A DNA stretch of 64,000 bases from Methanolobus chelungpuianus (GTDB lineage: Archaea; Halobacteriota; Methanosarcinia; Methanosarcinales; Methanosarcinaceae). The DNA is taken from contig NZ_JTEO01000004.1 in NCBI RefSeq assembly GCF_024500045.1, forward strand, positions 372,001 to 436,000, given 5' to 3'. Shown here in pieces: positions 8,999-16,816 of this stretch (the first letter of the stretch is position 1; each line of letters starts with the position of its first letter). Under the pieces are notes generated by a model, which was not told the DNA's origin, did not search any database, and saw only the letters and a list, made by a program, of their open reading frames with translations. Position numbers and translations under genes: made by a program.

Positions 8999-9192
8999 AG
9001 TTCGATTGCTCAGGAATTCAATAAAGGGTTAGTACATTTGTATCTGCTTCTTTTAAAGATTACTCGGACAATTAGAGTTAGTCGTATCATAATGAGATAT
9101 CTGGATAATTCCGGGTAAACCCCATCATGCGAATATTCTCGATCTCGGCTCTGCTGAGCGAACTAAATGCAATATATAAGGAGACAAAAAAT
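8999..9192 (+). promoter_or_regulatory. Conserved structured 5' leader, copy 2
   Basis: A leader of about 194 nt with the same ordered blocks as 2794-2982. TAGTTCG (8998-9004) is complementary to CGAACTA (9159-9165). A hairpin CTCGGC-TCT-GCTGAG stands where copy 1 has TCCCG/CGGGA, so both arms changed while pairing was kept. CTCAG (9009-9013) could instead pair with CTGAG of the hairpin, giving two competing folds. GGAG (9180-9183) precedes the start codon. Confidence 0.6.
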
Positions 9193-9420
9193 ATGGGATT
9201 CAATGACAGAGGCGGAAACAGCAGAGGCGGAAACAGGGGCGGCAGCGGTGGCTTTAGAGGCGGCGGAAGCGGTGGTTTCAGGCCAAGCGGTCCGAGAGAG
9301 ATGCACAAGGCAACCTGCTCCGACTGCAAACAGGAAACTGAGGTTCCTTTCGTGCCATCCGGTGACAGGCCTGTATACTGCAGGGAATGCTACCAGAAGC
9401 ACAGACCGGCAAGATATTAG
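9193..9420 (+). CDS. RGG-box CxxC-x17-CxxC zinc-ribbon protein, copy 2
   Basis: A 75-residue paralogue of the protein at 2983-3174. The N-terminal 33 residues are glycine/arginine-rich with several RGG and GGF units, longer than in copy 1. The zinc part is nearly identical: CSDC, seventeen residues, CREC, ending in YQKHRPARY. The start at 9193 is chosen over an upstream ATG at 9127 because AAGGAG lies just before it, because it aligns with copy 1, and because the upstream codons fall inside the conserved leader. Role unknown; RNA binding is inferred from composition. Confidence 0.87.
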   Translation: MGFNDRGGNSRGGNRGGSGGFRGGGSGGFRPSGPREMHKATCSDCKQETEVPFVPSGDRPVYCRECYQKHRPARY

Positions 9421-9458
9421 AATTGATGTAATACCTCTATTCTAAAGTATTTACAAAA

Positions 9459-9520
9459 GGCAGGCATGCAGGACCGCTTTGGCTGGTCCGTGCCTGTCTG
9501 ATATTTTGCAATTGTTTTTT
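9459..9520 (+). terminator. Hairpin plus T-run after second RGG/CxxC gene
   Basis: GGCAGGCA (9459-9466) pairs with TGCCTGTC (9491-9498) with one G-T pair, and inside it GGACC (9471-9475) pairs with GGTCC (9485-9489) around a nine-base loop. A T-rich stretch ending in TTTTTT (9515-9520) follows. This is a strong terminator-like structure for a small abundant transcript. Confidence 0.6.
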
Positions 9521-9672
9521 CTCAGGTAAAGGCATTATAATCATCCTTGAACTGAAACCTGGTTTGAGATTGTCCTGACTCTTCTGTTGTGCTTGATTTG
9601 CTTGTTGTACTTAGTCCGTTTACTTATATCAGAACGAGTTGAGCCATAGCGTACAATTAATAAAGGATTAGA

Positions 9673-9746
9673 AGCCCCGGGCGTGATTTGAACACGCGGC
9701 CTAGTGATTACAAGTCACTCGCTCTGCCGGGCTGAGCCACCGAGGC
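9673..9746 (-). tRNA. tRNA-Thr (anticodon TGT)
   Basis: All cloverleaf arms can be drawn on the minus strand: acceptor GCCTCGG with CCGGGGC, D stem GCTC/GAGC, anticodon stem AGTGA/TCACT with loop CTTGTAA (anticodon TGT, reads ACA), and T arm GCGTG-TTCAAAT-CACGC. The discriminator base is T, usual for threonine tRNA in archaea. CCA is not encoded and there is no intron. It stands alone between the terminator of the RGG/zinc gene and the aldolase gene. Confidence 0.95.
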
Positions 9747-9847
9747 ATTCTGTCAGAAATGTGCTCCGCACTTATTTATGCGATGCACTCCCTTACATAG
9801 CATGATAGCAGATAAATTTTATGGTTATCCGGGACCGGAGGTGTCCT

Positions 9848-10420
9848 ATGTGGCGTGAGATATCCAGGATAGGTAAAAAACTTGTGGACAGCGGGCTAGT
9901 GGAATCCCACTTCGGGAACATCAGTGTAAGGGTAGGGAACCGGATGGTGATCACACGCAGCGGCAGTGCCCTGGATGAGATAGGCGAGGATAGTGTGGTC
10001 GAGGTCAGGCTTGATGGCACCTGCGCCCTGGATATCATAGCATCCTCCGAAACTATCGTGCACAGGGCCATCTATAAGAATACCCATGCCCTTGCCATTG
10101 TGCATGCGCACTGTCCCTTTGCTGTCGTTATGTCCCTGCTCGCGCATGAGGATTCTGTCCGGCCGGCAGACAGTGAAGGGCAATACTTCCTGGGCAATAT
10201 CCCTATCGTAAGGGGCGGCATCGGCTCGGAGGAGCTTGCCGCCAACATGTCCCAGGCGCTCGCTTCCCATAAGGCGGCCATCCTGTACAGCCACGGGACC
10301 TTCGCCATCGGGCGTGTGCTGGACGAAGCGTATGTTCTCACAACCCAGGTGGAGCACTCCTGCAAGATCAGATACTGGTACGACCTGGCAACCAAAACTC
10401 AGGCTCCTGTCACTCCCTGA
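9848..10420 (+). CDS. Class II aldolase/adducin-family aldolase (fuculose-phosphate aldolase-like)
   Basis: A 190-residue zinc aldolase. The metal-binding histidines are visible as VHAHCPFAV and, near the end, YSHGTFAIG with TQVEHSCKI; the phosphate-binding SHFGNISVR and ITRSGSALDE lie in the first third. In methanogens the homologue MJ1418 is linked to lactaldehyde formation for coenzyme F420, so that role is possible. The start at 9848 is preferred over 9821 because GGAGGTG (9837-9843) lies five bases upstream. Confidence 0.87.
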   Translation: MWREISRIGKKLVDSGLVESHFGNISVRVGNRMVITRSGSALDEIGEDSVVEVRLDGTCALDIIASSETIVHRAIYKNTHALAIVHAHCPFAVVMSLLAHEDSVRPADSEGQYFLGNIPIVRGGIGSEELAANMSQALASHKAAILYSHGTFAIGRVLDEAYVLTTQVEHSCKIRYWYDLATKTQAPVTP

Positions 10421-10467
10421 CTCTGGAAAGGATTAAATCGGAATAGAAGACATTTGGTACAATATTC

Positions 10468-11121
10468 ATGACCTCTAACGCCCTCAGACCGCTTGCCCTC
10501 AAATACCTTGAACCAATGGCAAGAGCAGCAGCAGACGCAGGCTTATCTCCTAACTCGGTTTCCATCCTGTCACTTCTGTTTGCCGCTATCTCAGGTCTGC
10601 TATTCTATTATTCCGGTCGTGATCCGGAGTCAGGCCCACTGCTGGTACTTGCCGCAGGCACACTGGTAGCACTCAACTCCCTGCTCGATGCAATGGACGG
10701 CGTGATGGCGCGCTACATGGGAGTATCAAGCCCGAAGGGCGACTTTCTGGACCATGTCATTGACCGCTATGCAGACTCTTTTATAATATGCGGTATTTTC
10801 TTCGGAGGCCACGTACAGTGGCAGATAGGGGTCATAACTATCGTGGGTGTCCTCATAACAAGCTACCTGGGAACCCAGGCGCAGGCGCTTAACCTGGGGA
10901 GATACTACGGCGGCATAATCGGAAGGGCTGACCGCCTTATACTTATAATGCTGGCCACACTGGTGTATGCCCTGTATCCGGCCCCGGTCCATGGCCTGTC
11001 CATCCTTGGCTGGATCATACTGGTAATAGGTGTGGGTAGCCACATAACTGCATTCCAGAGGATATTCTACATCTGGAAGCAACTCAATGCACCTGTATCG
11101 GATGCCGGCCAGAAGGATTGA
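10468..11121 (+). CDS. CDP-alcohol phosphatidyltransferase, probably archaetidylinositol-phosphate synthase
   Basis: A 217-residue membrane enzyme with about six helices and a complete CDP-alcohol phosphotransferase motif: D74, D77-G78, A81-R82, G91, D95 and D99. Archaeal members of this subgroup join CDP-archaeol to inositol-1-phosphate, making the precursor of archaetidylinositol. The substrate is inferred from resemblance to the archaeal AIP-synthase group; a different polar alcohol is possible. The archease start lies about 45 bases after the stop. Confidence 0.82.
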   Translation: MTSNALRPLALKYLEPMARAAADAGLSPNSVSILSLLFAAISGLLFYYSGRDPESGPLLVLAAGTLVALNSLLDAMDGVMARYMGVSSPKGDFLDHVIDRYADSFIICGIFFGGHVQWQIGVITIVGVLITSYLGTQAQALNLGRYYGGIIGRADRLILIMLATLVYALYPAPVHGLSILGWIILVIGVGSHITAFQRIFYIWKQLNAPVSDAGQKD

Positions 11122-11167
11122 ACCGGCAACAATACAGTTCAAATCGGTAAGGAGCGTTCTTTCCCTA

Positions 11168-11599
11168 ATGGACAAGAGATACGAATATCTGGAACACACG
11201 GCGGATGCCAGATTCAGGGCTTACGGAGAGTCCCTCGAAGAAGCTTTTGAGAATGCAGCGTATGCCATGTTCAATGTCATGATAGACACTTCAACAGTTT
11301 CGGCAGAAACCTCCTATGAAATAGAGCTGACCTCGGAGGATATTGAAGGCCTGCTGTTCAACTGGCTATCGGAAATACTGTTTGTTTTTGAGGTTGAGAG
11401 CCTTGCTTTTGCAAAATTTGCAGTTGACAGGCTTGAGCAGGATAAAGATAACTTCAGGCTTGTAGCAAGGGCCCTGGGAGAGGAGATCGATCTTTCCAGG
11501 CACAGGTTCGGCACCGAGGTCAAAGCGGCCACATATAATGACATGAGAATAGAGAGAACGCCTGAAGGCTGGATGATACAGGCAACAGTCGACACATGA
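11168..11599 (+). CDS. Archease
   Basis: A 143-residue archease, the protein cofactor that stimulates guanylylation and turnover of the RNA ligase RtcB. The family's start YEYLEHTADARFRAYG and the conserved metal-site end (TYNDMRIERTPEGW) are present. The start at 11168 is preferred over 11087 because the extra N-terminus matches no archease and GGTAAGGAG stands before the internal ATG. The rtcB gene follows at 11758. Confidence 0.93.
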   Translation: MDKRYEYLEHTADARFRAYGESLEEAFENAAYAMFNVMIDTSTVSAETSYEIELTSEDIEGLLFNWLSEILFVFEVESLAFAKFAVDRLEQDKDNFRLVARALGEEIDLSRHRFGTEVKAATYNDMRIERTPEGWMIQATVDT

Positions 11600-11757
11600 C
11601 AATTGTGTTCTCTGTCTTCGTCTCCATGGAGGGCCCTGCCGGCGGCCTGCACTTTTAGGTACGCAGGCGATTGTTATCCATTCACTCTATCATCAACATG
11701 TTCATACGTTTACAGCATATAGTTCAAATCACACACTTTTACCAAGAGGAAAGATCA

Positions 11758-13224
11758 ATGTCAGAGGAAACTGAAATCTCAGTATTTGATATACTTATAA
11801 AAATAGATGATAACACCTGGGAGGTGCCGATAGGATACAAAGCTGGAATGCACGTTCCGGGGAGGATATTCGTATCAGGGCACCTGCTGGGCATCCTGGA
11901 AAAGGAGACCATCGACCAGGTGGCGAATGTCGCGATGCTGCCCGGCATACAGAAATATTCTATGGCAATGCCGGATGCCCACCTGGGATATGGTTTCTCT
12001 ATAGGCGGCGTTGCTGCATTCGACAAGGAGAATGGGATCATCAGTCCCGGGGGAGTGGGCTTTGACATAAACTGCGGAGTTCGCCTTATACGCACCAACC
12101 TTCTGGAGAACGATGTGCGTCCGAAGCTCTCCCAGCTGCTTGATGACCTCTTCGAGGCCATTCCCACCGGGGTGGGTTCCAAGAGCCGCCTGAGGGTATC
12201 CGATGCAGAACTGGATGATATCTTCATTAACGGTGTCCAGTGGGCTGTGGATAAGGGATACGGCGTGAAGGAAGATCTTGACCACTGTGAAAGCGGAGGA
12301 AAGATACCCGGCGCAGATCCCTCCAAAGTAAGTGCCAAGGCCCGCAAGAGGGGAAGACCGCAGCTCGGGACGCTGGGAAGCGGCAACCACTTCCTGGAAG
12401 TGCAGTATGTGGATGAGATATACGACGAAGAGCTGGCCTCTGTTTTTGGCCTCCATAAAGGTCAGGTCACGTTCATGATCCACTGCGGATCACGCGGTGC
12501 CGGTCACCAGATATGCACGGACCACCTGCAGGTACTGACGCAAGCCTCAAGGAAATATAATATTGCCTTACCCGACAAACAGCTTGCATGTGCTCCGGCG
12601 CAGTCTCCCGAGGCACAGGACTACTTCAAGGCGATGCTGTGTGCCGCAAACTACGCATGGGTGAACAGGCATGTGATTATGCACTGGACCCGCGAAGTAT
12701 TCGAGAAGACATTTGCAGAGGAGTTCGGCGACCTGGGCATGCATCTGGTCTATGATGTGGCGCATAATATCGCCAAGCTTGAAGAACACACAGTGGACGG
12801 GAAGAAGACAGAGGTTTATGTACATCGCAAGGGAGCTACCCGTGCCTTCTCACCGGGACATCCAGACCTCCCCGATGACTATCGTGTCACAGGCCAGCCG
12901 GTGATCATTCCCGGCAGTATGGGGACCGCGTCCTACGTGCTGTGCGGTACTAAAGAGTCAATGGAAATCAGCTTTGGAAGTGCATGCCATGGGGCAGGGC
13001 GCGTGATGAGCCGCAAGAGTGCAAAAAGTGAGCTCCATGGAGAGCAGGTCCGTGAGGAACTGAGCCTTAAGGGTATCCAGGTACGTGCCTCCCAGCCGTC
13101 CCTTATTGCAGAAGAGGCTCCCGAGGTCTACAAGTCCAGCAGTGAGGTGGTGGACGTTGTGCACGATCTGGGGATAGCCAAAAAAGTTGCAAAGCTTCTG
13201 CCTATGGGAGTGATCAAAGGTTAA
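11758..13224 (+). CDS. rtcB: RNA-splicing ligase RtcB
   Basis: A 488-residue RtcB, which joins 2',3'-cyclic phosphate and 5'-hydroxyl RNA ends using GTP and manganese, chiefly for tRNA splicing. Visible motifs: [14 protein letters not shown] with the metal-binding cysteine, [25 protein letters not shown], and [11 protein letters not shown] near the C-terminus with the guanylylated histidine. No intein interrupts it. The start at 11758 follows AAGAGGAAAG and gives the family's usual N-terminus; the longer 11671 frame adds an unrelated 29 residues. Confidence 0.96.
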   Translation: MSEETEISVFDILIKIDDNTWEVPIGYKAGMHVPGRIFVSGHLLGILEKETIDQVANVAMLPGIQKYSMAMPDAHLGYGFSIGGVAAFDKENGIISPGGVGFDINCGVRLIRTNLLENDVRPKLSQLLDDLFEAIPTGVGSKSRLRVSDAELDDIFINGVQWAVDKGYGVKEDLDHCESGGKIPGADPSKVSAKARKRGRPQLGTLGSGNHFLEVQYVDEIYDEELASVFGLHKGQVTFMIHCGSRGAGHQICTDHLQVLTQASRKYNIALPDKQLACAPAQSPEAQDYFKAMLCAANYAWVNRHVIMHWTREVFEKTFAEEFGDLGMHLVYDVAHNIAKLEEHTVDGKKTEVYVHRKGATRAFSPGHPDLPDDYRVTGQPVIIPGSMGTASYVLCGTKESMEISFGSACHGAGRVMSRKSAKSELHGEQVREELSLKGIQVRASQPSLIAEEAPEVYKSSSEVVDVVHDLGIAKKVAKLLPMGVIKG

Positions 13225-13272
13225 TGGTCCCGAAATAGGTCGGAGAAAACACGGTTGGTAAAGAAGACAATT

Positions 13273-13288
13273 CTGACCGGGTAGTCAG
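13273..13288 (+). terminator. Possible rtcB terminator
   Basis: CTGAC (13273-13277) pairs with GTCAG (13284-13288) around a short loop and is followed by about 40 bases of pyrimidine-rich sequence (cttctactcttactttcttac and on). The stem is short, and the T-rich tail may be what matters, as is common for archaeal termination. Confidence 0.4.
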
Positions 13289-13410
13289 TCTTGGCTTCTA
13301 CTCTTACTTTCTTACTTACTTTTGTTTTAAACTGCAGGCCAGGAACTAAAGAACTAATATAGGGCCACGCCTCAGCCACGATATTCTAAAGAGGATCAGA
13401 AGATGAGCAA

Positions 13411-13506
13411 TGAGGAAACGAGAGTGTTTGAGGGGATGAATGGTTTTGCTTGGTTACAGTTACTATACCTTTGAATACAGCTACAAGCAGTTTTCTCGTT
13501 TCCTCA
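13411..13506. repeat. 13-bp perfect inverted repeat enclosing 70 bases
   Basis: TGAGGAAACGAGA at 13411-13423 and its exact reverse complement TCTCGTTTCCTCA at 13494-13506 enclose 70 bases. The pair could close a stable RNA hairpin domain or mark the ends of a small non-coding element. A TATA-like box lies about 60 bases upstream. No box C/D or H/ACA signature was found. Confidence 0.5.
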
Positions 13507-13634
13507 GGATATAATTGGTCATTATTATATATAAATCTGTTCGATATTCTTTATATACTATTTTTGATTTGCCCTTCATTTTCTGCCGAACGGACCGCTA
13601 TGAATTTAATACTTATATCGTATTTATAGTTCCT

Positions 13635-14108
13635 ATGCAGACAAATGATAAAAATCTTGCCAGGGTTCGCATAATGGCAGACTTCCAGTTTGGAAAGGGG
13701 TGTGGGGACATCCTTTTCCCCGACAGTGTCACTTTCAGGCTTTCAAAGACCAAGCGCGTAAGGCAGGTTTTCAATAGCAATGATCACATTGCAACAGTGC
13801 GTGCAAGCGACGGAATGTTCACTCTTGGAATTGAGGGTGCACGTAGTCTGCATGATTTCCTCCCCGGACCCCATAAGAGGGTTGTGGTATGCGAAGATGC
13901 TGTCCCTTTCGTGTCTCAGGGAAAGACCACCTTTGCAAAACACGTGACCTCAATAGATCCTGAGCTCCGGGCAGGCGATGAGGTCATTGTTGTAAGCGGC
14001 TCCGATGAACTGCTGGCAACCGGCCAACTGCTTCTCTCTCCTGAAGAGATCCTTGTTCTTGACAGGGGAATGGCTGTTGATGTCAGGCGTGGCAGGGATC
14101 AGGCATAG
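13635..14108 (+). CDS. PUA-domain protein, predicted RNA-binding
   Basis: A 157-residue protein whose C-terminal 75 residues form a PUA domain (RVVVCEDAVPFVSQGKTTFAKHVTSIDPELRAGDEVIVV, then LLATGQLLLSPEEI). The N-terminal half (ADFQFGKGCGDILFP...SKTKRVRQVF) resembles the domain that precedes PUA in archaeal tRNA-guanine transglycosylase-related proteins, but without catalytic residues. It probably binds structured RNA such as tRNA. The start at 13635 sits about 20 bases after a TATA box (13611-13618), so the messenger may be almost leaderless; the longer 13515 frame is rejected because it would cross that promoter. Confidence 0.82.
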   Translation: MQTNDKNLARVRIMADFQFGKGCGDILFPDSVTFRLSKTKRVRQVFNSNDHIATVRASDGMFTLGIEGARSLHDFLPGPHKRVVVCEDAVPFVSQGKTTFAKHVTSIDPELRAGDEVIVVSGSDELLATGQLLLSPEEILVLDRGMAVDVRRGRDQA

Positions 14109-14185
14109 GTATGTATTAATATATCTGAACGTATTAAATATGAGAAAAATAATATAAGCAAAAGCTTATATTATGCACCAGAGCC

Positions 14186-15106
14186 ATGAACCCGACAGAA
14201 GCAAGCCAGTCTCCGGAACGCGAGAGTACAGAAGGGGAAGTTTTCAAGACATTCGTTATCCCTGACAGGACACGGATGGAAGAACATACTATCGTCGTAG
14301 AAGGGGATGTGATCATAGGCAACCATTCCGAGATAAAGTACGGTATAATCTCCAACTCCGCCATACTCGGCGAAAGGGTGGAAGTGTCAGGAGACCTTAT
14401 ATCCAGATTTGATGTGAGGGTCGATATATGGTCCCATATCAGCGGTAATATCAAAACGGATACTAATGCCTACATCGGTGAGTTCGTCACCATAGACGGC
14501 AAATTGGTTGTAAAGGGAGATCTCGATGTCGGCAACGACGTCAAGATAAACGGAGGCTTTGAGGCCAAAGGCTGGATAGTGGTGCGTAATCCTGTTCCTG
14601 TCATTGTCTATCTTTATCTTTACATCAGTGAACTGTTAAGGCTTGGCAAGGACGAGGAAGTGGAAAAAGCCCTTAGCGAACTGTTCGATGATGAAGTTGG
14701 GGCTGTGAGTATCAACAGCATGATAATCCCGAATGGCTCCAGGATATCCATGGACTCCATCAGGGTGCCCTCAAAAGCACTTATCGGGAGTGGCTGCAGG
14801 CTTGTTGGTAACATACGTGCGACCTCCCTGGAAATGGCAAACGATACAACCCTTTATGGCAGCATCCGCACTATCCAGGACATCGCATTGGGTAAGAATA
14901 ACATAATCCATGGGAATATTGTTTCAAGAGGCAATGTGTACATAAATGAAAAGACCCACGTGCTGGGTGAGATCAATGCACAGGCCATCAGGATCCACGA
15001 AAGCGCCCGTGTGGACGGCGTGATGCGTGCTTCAGGTGGTATTGTGTTCGAACGAGAGGAAGATAAAGTTCTCAGCGAAAAGGAACTGATGCAACTTAAT
15101 ATTTAA
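14186..15106 (+). CDS. Bactofilin-like polymer-forming protein
   Basis: A 306-residue protein built of short repeating beta strands (VVEGDVIIGNHSEIKYGIISNSAILGERVEVSGDLISRF and similar through both halves), the right-handed parallel beta-helix pattern of the polymer-forming cytoskeletal (bactofilin, DUF583) family. A helical insert (about residues 140-175) divides two helix segments. Bacterial relatives polymerise into membrane-associated filaments; the role in methanogens is unknown. A TATA-like cttatatt (14165-14172) close to the ATG suggests a leaderless messenger. A small membrane protein gene follows 51 bases later and may supply the membrane anchor. Confidence 0.82.
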   Translation: MNPTEASQSPERESTEGEVFKTFVIPDRTRMEEHTIVVEGDVIIGNHSEIKYGIISNSAILGERVEVSGDLISRFDVRVDIWSHISGNIKTDTNAYIGEFVTIDGKLVVKGDLDVGNDVKINGGFEAKGWIVVRNPVPVIVYLYLYISELLRLGKDEEVEKALSELFDDEVGAVSINSMIIPNGSRISMDSIRVPSKALIGSGCRLVGNIRATSLEMANDTTLYGSIRTIQDIALGKNNIIHGNIVSRGNVYINEKTHVLGEINAQAIRIHESARVDGVMRASGGIVFEREEDKVLSEKELMQLNI

Positions 15107-15157
15107 TAGGATGTACCTGTTTAGGACTATGGTTAAAACGAATATTGAGGGCTGTTT

Positions 15158-15502
15158 ATGAGCTCCAGTGAATTACTAGACTTTCTTGATCTTGTACTTC
15201 GGTTGTGCATTTTCCTGATGGCATTAATGATATCCAGTTTGCTTGTCAGGATAGATGCAGACGTGATCCGTTCCAGGATCTACGTATCCTTCAGGAAACT
15301 GAAAGGAGCGTTCGTATTGCTTACAGTGGGTTTTATGTTCTATCTTGCAGAAATCTTCATAGATCTCAGTGGTCCGGTAGCGTCAGCCAGTGGCAATGAC
15401 CTGCTCACCGGAGTGCTGTCCATTACTTTCCAGGCACTGGTCCTCTTTTTCCTGTATCATCTGTACGTGGCTATAAGAGTCCCGGACAGAAGAATACTCT
15501 GA
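15158..15502 (+). CDS. Small three-helix membrane protein, unknown function
   Basis: A 114-residue protein with three predicted membrane helices (about residues 8-28, 46-68 and 82-106) separated by short, partly basic loops. No family was recognised. It follows the bactofilin-like gene on the same strand and is closed by a terminator-like hairpin, so the pair probably forms one transcript. Confidence 0.65.
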   Translation: MSSSELLDFLDLVLRLCIFLMALMISSLLVRIDADVIRSRIYVSFRKLKGAFVLLTVGFMFYLAEIFIDLSGPVASASGNDLLTGVLSITFQALVLFFLYHLYVAIRVPDRRIL

Positions 15503-15504
15503 AG

Positions 15505-15524
15505 GCCCTATTTTTAGGGCTTTT
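15505..15524 (+). terminator. Hairpin terminator after small membrane protein
   Basis: GCCCTA (15505-15510), a TTTT loop and TAGGGC (15515-15520) are followed by TTTT. It lies directly after the stop codon at 15502. Confidence 0.6.
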
Positions 15525-15555
15525 ACCTTCTTTGTTTTGTTTGCAGTTGAATAAG

Positions 15556-15581
15556 GTTTATATCTATGGATTCAATCCATA
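15556..15581 (+). promoter_or_regulatory. argD promoter with 17-bp palindromic operator candidate
   Basis: A TATA box (gtttatat, about 15556-15564) is followed at once by TATGGATTCAATCCATA (15565-15581), an 8-bp perfect inverted repeat around one base. Its place between TATA and the transcription start is that of a repressor site. Two copies of AAAATAAGTT follow (about 15591-15610). It may control the amino-acid synthesis genes argD-hisC. Confidence 0.5.
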
Positions 15582-15640
15582 AGCAGATCTAAAATAAGTT
15601 AAAATAAGTTTGTACATTATATAGCGCACAAGGTGTTTAC

Positions 15641-16816
15641 ATGACAGATCATTTAATCTCACGATCCTCATCCCACGAGACCGTGGTCCGGAAAGATGCG
15701 AAGTACGTGATGCAGAACTATGGCCGGCAGCCCCTGGTACTGGAAAGCGGCAGTGGCTGTATGGTCCGTGATATCGACGGCAACGAATACATTGACTGTG
15801 TCGCGGGCATCGCAGTGAACAATGTAGGGCACAGCCACCCCAAACTGGTGGAAGCGATAAAGAAGCAGGCAGAAAAGCTGATGCACGTTTCCAACATCTA
15901 TTACACCGTTCCCCAGGCAGAACTTGCCGAAAAGCTCGTCCAGCTTACAGGCATGTCCCGCGTGTTCTTCTGTAACTCAGGGACTGAAGCAGTGGAGGCT
16001 GCAATGAAGCTTGCACGCGCCAAGACCGGGAAGACCGAATTCGTGGCGGTCGAGCATGCATTCCACGGGCGTACCATGGGCGCGCTATCGCTCACGTACA
16101 AGGAAATGTATCGTGCGCCCTTCAAGCCGCTTGTCCAGGAGGAGAAGTTCGTGCCCAGCAATGATGCACAGGCGGTTGCGGATGCTATCACTGGCAAGAC
16201 CGCAGCGGTTATCGTGGAGCCTATCCAGGGTGAGGGCGGGATAAACATCCATAGCGATGCATACCTCAAGGAAGTCCGTAAGATATGTGACGATACAGGA
16301 ACCCTCCTCATCTTTGACGAGGTACAGACCGGCTTCGGCCGGACCGGCAAGTGGTTCTGTAAGGAGCACTCCGGCGTCGAGCCTGACATAATGACAATGG
16401 CAAAAGCAATGGCCGGCGGTTTCCCCATGGGCGCCATAGCAGCCCGTGAAGGTATCTCCTTTGAGCGCGGCCAGCACGCAGCTACCTTTGGCGGCAATCC
16501 TCTTGCATGTGCAGCAGCTCTCGCTTCAATCGATATCATTGAAAAGGAAGGTCTTCTCGGGCATGCAACCGAAATGGGCAACTACTTCATGAACCGCCTG
16601 AAGAAGATTCCTCTGGAAGGCGTTGTAGACGTGCGTGGCCGCGGGCTTATGATAGGTGTCGAGCTGGACCGCAAGTGTGCCGACATCGTGGATTTTGCCA
16701 TGAAGAAAGGCGTGCTGCTCAACTGCACCTCCGAGAAGGTATTGCGTATCGCTCCTCCGCTGGTAATAACCAAAGAGCAGATCGACTCGGTGGTGGCTGT
16801 GCTTGAGCAGGCCTGA
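15641..16816 (+). CDS. argD: Acetylornithine aminotransferase
   Basis: A 391-residue class III PLP-dependent aminotransferase. The PLP lysine lies in [35 protein letters not shown] holds the PLP-binding aspartate; [15 protein letters not shown] and EPIQGEGG are the other family motifs. It moves the amino group from acetylornithine to 2-oxoglutarate in arginine synthesis and may also accept related substrates. The hisC frame begins inside its last codons, so the two aminotransferases are coupled. Confidence 0.92.
   Translation: MTDHLISRSSSHETVVRKDAKYVMQNYGRQPLVLESGSGCMVRDIDGNEYIDCVAGIAVNNVGHSHPKLVEAIKKQAEKLMHVSNIYYTVPQAELAEKLVQLTGMSRVFFCNSGTEAVEAAMKLARAKTGKTEFVAVEHAFHGRTMGALSLTYKEMYRAPFKPLVQEEKFVPSNDAQAVADAITGKTAAVIVEPIQGEGGINIHSDAYLKEVRKICDDTGTLLIFDEVQTGFGRTGKWFCKEHSGVEPDIMTMAKAMAGGFPMGAIAAREGISFERGQHAATFGGNPLACAAALASIDIIEKEGLLGHATEMGNYFMNRLKKIPLEGVVDVRGRGLMIGVELDRKCADIVDFAMKKGVLLNCTSEKVLRIAPPLVITKEQIDSVVAVLEQA

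Larger units (their letters stand above)
13225..13634. other. 410-base intergenic region with hairpin and inverted repeat
   Basis: No gene is supported here. It holds a terminator-like hairpin after rtcB (13273-13288), an AT-rich possible promoter near 13350-13358 (actaatatag), a distant pair of 13-base inverted repeats (13411-13423 and 13494-13506), and the promoter of the PUA-protein gene (ttatatcg, 13611-13618). Confidence 0.55.

Noticed and set aside
9127-9192. Upstream ATG for the second RGG/zinc protein
   Set aside because: The 22 added residues lie within the conserved leader and have no counterpart in the first copy; the ribosome-binding site serves ATG 9193.
14106-14190. TAG stop of the PUA-protein gene as a pyrrolysine codon
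   Set aside because: Methanosarcinaceae can read UAG as pyrrolysine, but the PUA domain is already complete, the extension would be of low complexity, and other genes here also end in TAG.
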